From Syntrophorhabdus sp. PtaB.Bin184 (GTDB lineage Bacteria; Desulfobacterota; Syntrophorhabdia; Syntrophorhabdales; Syntrophorhabdaceae), in contig MVQQ01000168.1 of the NCBI GenBank assembly GCA_002067555.1, forward strand, positions 1 through 15,209: a stretch of 15,209 nucleotides of DNA. The letters run 5' to 3'. The translations under genes and the position numbers were made by a program. The notes beneath the pieces are model-generated. The model was not told the origin of the DNA and ran no database searches. It was given only the letters and a program-made list of their open reading frames with translations. Below are positions 14,505 to 15,209 of the stretch, in pieces (position 1 is the stretch's first letter; each line of letters begins with the position of its first letter).

Positions 14505-15209
14505 ATGTATCACCAGGGCAACAGGAGTAGAAGCAGATCGTTTTCTCTGTTCTTGATTTTGGCTATGTGTTGTCTCTTTCTGGGAGCGTCCGTGTTCCAT
14601 CCTTCGGCGAGGGCCGGGGCGGCGAGCGTTACACTCGGCTGGGACGCCGCGACCGGCGTCTCGGGATACAAGCTGCACAGAGGGACAGCAAGCGGCAGCT
14701 ACACGACAAGCGTCGACGTGGGGAACGTGACGAGTTACACGCTTTCCGACCTCACGAGCGGAACCACACATTACTTTGCTGTGACCGCCTACGACTCATC
14801 TCAGGAGGAGAGCGGTTACTCCAACGAGGTGAGCTACGGGAGCGGAACCTCATGTACCTATTCCATTTCACCGTCCAGTGCCTCCTTCACGAGCAGCGGG
14901 GGGACGGGGACGATCACGGTGACAGCCGCGAGCGGCTGTACCTGGAGCGCGTCGACGGGGGTATCCTGGGCAACGATCTCCTCGGGCACGAGCGGGACGG
15001 GAAGCGGGACCGTGACCTATTCGGTGGCAGCCAACACAGGCTCGGCGAGGACCGCCGCCTTCACGGTGGCGGGGAAAACATTCTCCATCTCCCAGGCAGC
15101 GGCAACATCGACCACCACCTACACGCTCACACTCGCCACGGCAGGAACGGGCTCGGGAACGATCACATCGAACCCGTCGGGGACGGTGTTCGCGTCGGGC
15201 ACCGCGGTG
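14505..15209 (+). CDS. Exported FN3-BACON multidomain protein, 3' end cut by window edge
   Basis: The frame is open for 235 codons to the window end without a stop. A long signal peptide (Arg/Ser-rich start, hydrophobic core about 13-30) probably ends at ARA, residue 37. A fibronectin type III domain follows (about 39-112: VTLGWDAATGVSGYKLHRG, YFAVTAYDSSQEESGYSNEV). Next comes a BACON-type domain (about 117-199: CTYSISPSSASFTSSGG, SGCTWSASTGVSWATI, SVAANTGSARTAAFTVAG, SISQA); Cys117 and Cys145 could pair. The Ser/Thr/Gly-rich stretch from about 205 (YTLTLATAGTGSGTITSNP) looks like the start of an InlB-type beta repeat. GGGAGG lies five bases before the ATG. Such arrays occur in secreted or surface adhesins and carbohydrate-binding or degrading proteins; the functional domain probably lies beyond the edge. 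Export by the adjacent T2SS is inferred from context only. Confidence 0.88.
   Translation, partial: MYHQGNRSRSRSFSLFLILAMCCLFLGASVFHPSARAGAASVTLGWDAATGVSGYKLHRGTASGSYTTSVDVGNVTSYTLSDLTSGTTHYFAVTAYDSSQEESGYSNEVSYGSGTSCTYSISPSSASFTSSGGTGTITVTAASGCTWSASTGVSWATISSGTSGTGSGTVTYSVAANTGSARTAAFTVAGKTFSISQAAATSTTTYTLTLATAGTGSGTITSNPSGTVFASGTAV

Noticed and set aside
14484..14771. Minus-strand frame of 95 codons opposite the exported-protein gene start
   Set aside because: It is antisense to a well-supported signal peptide and FN3 domain and has Arg/Ser-rich shadow composition.
1..15209. CRISPR arrays, tRNA or rRNA genes, insertion sequences, integrase or attachment sites
   Set aside because: I saw no regularly spaced repeats, tRNA-like folds, transposase motifs or flanking terminal repeats; the window is almost fully occupied by the two operons and one divergent gene.

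Overview
The window is GC-rich and holds a nearly complete type II secretion (T2SS, general secretory pathway) operon with an adjacent two-component regulatory operon. At the right edge a divergently transcribed gene encodes an exported protein. The gene content fits a Gram-negative bacterium of the former Deltaproteobacteria (Desulfobacterota / Myxococcota / Syntrophia-like). The reasons are the PilM/PilN-like GspL, the NtrC-type regulator with a sigma-54 promoter nearby, and a fibronectin-III + BACON secreted protein. This placement is inference; no taxonomic marker is present.

Layout on the minus strand, in transcription order (right to left): sensor kinase (GlrK/QseE-like, 14180-12729), a small lipoprotein (QseG-like, 12786-12253) and a sigma-54-dependent response regulator (GlrR/QseF-like, 12243-10870). 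After a 205-bp gap containing a GC-rich inverted repeat come gspG, gspD, gspE, gspF, gspH, gspI, gspJ, gspK, gspL, gspM and a gspC-like gene cut by the left window edge. Most T2SS genes overlap or abut their neighbours, so they form one translationally coupled operon. gspD is split over two reading frames by a +1 shift around 9000-9090. Five pseudopilins (G, H, I, J, K), the ATPase (E), the inner-membrane platform (F, L, M, C) and the secretin (D) are all present. No prepilin peptidase (GspO) or pilotin is visible.

On the plus strand an exported multidomain protein (signal peptide, FN3, BACON, start of a third beta domain) begins at 14505 and runs off the right edge. It is preceded by a near-perfect sigma-54 promoter (-24/-12 at 14422-14437).

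The most interesting part is the 324-bp divergent region 14181-14504. Two related 18-bp dyads lie 33 bp apart, about 145 and 112 bp upstream of the predicted sigma-54 start, which is where enhancer sites for NtrC-type activators normally lie. The first dyad also fills the 17-bp spacer of a good sigma-70 promoter facing the kinase-lipoprotein-regulator operon. The sequence suggests one regulator could activate the exported-protein gene and control its own operon from the same sites. The exported protein would be a candidate client of the neighbouring secretion machine. The regulatory wiring and the substrate assignment are inference.
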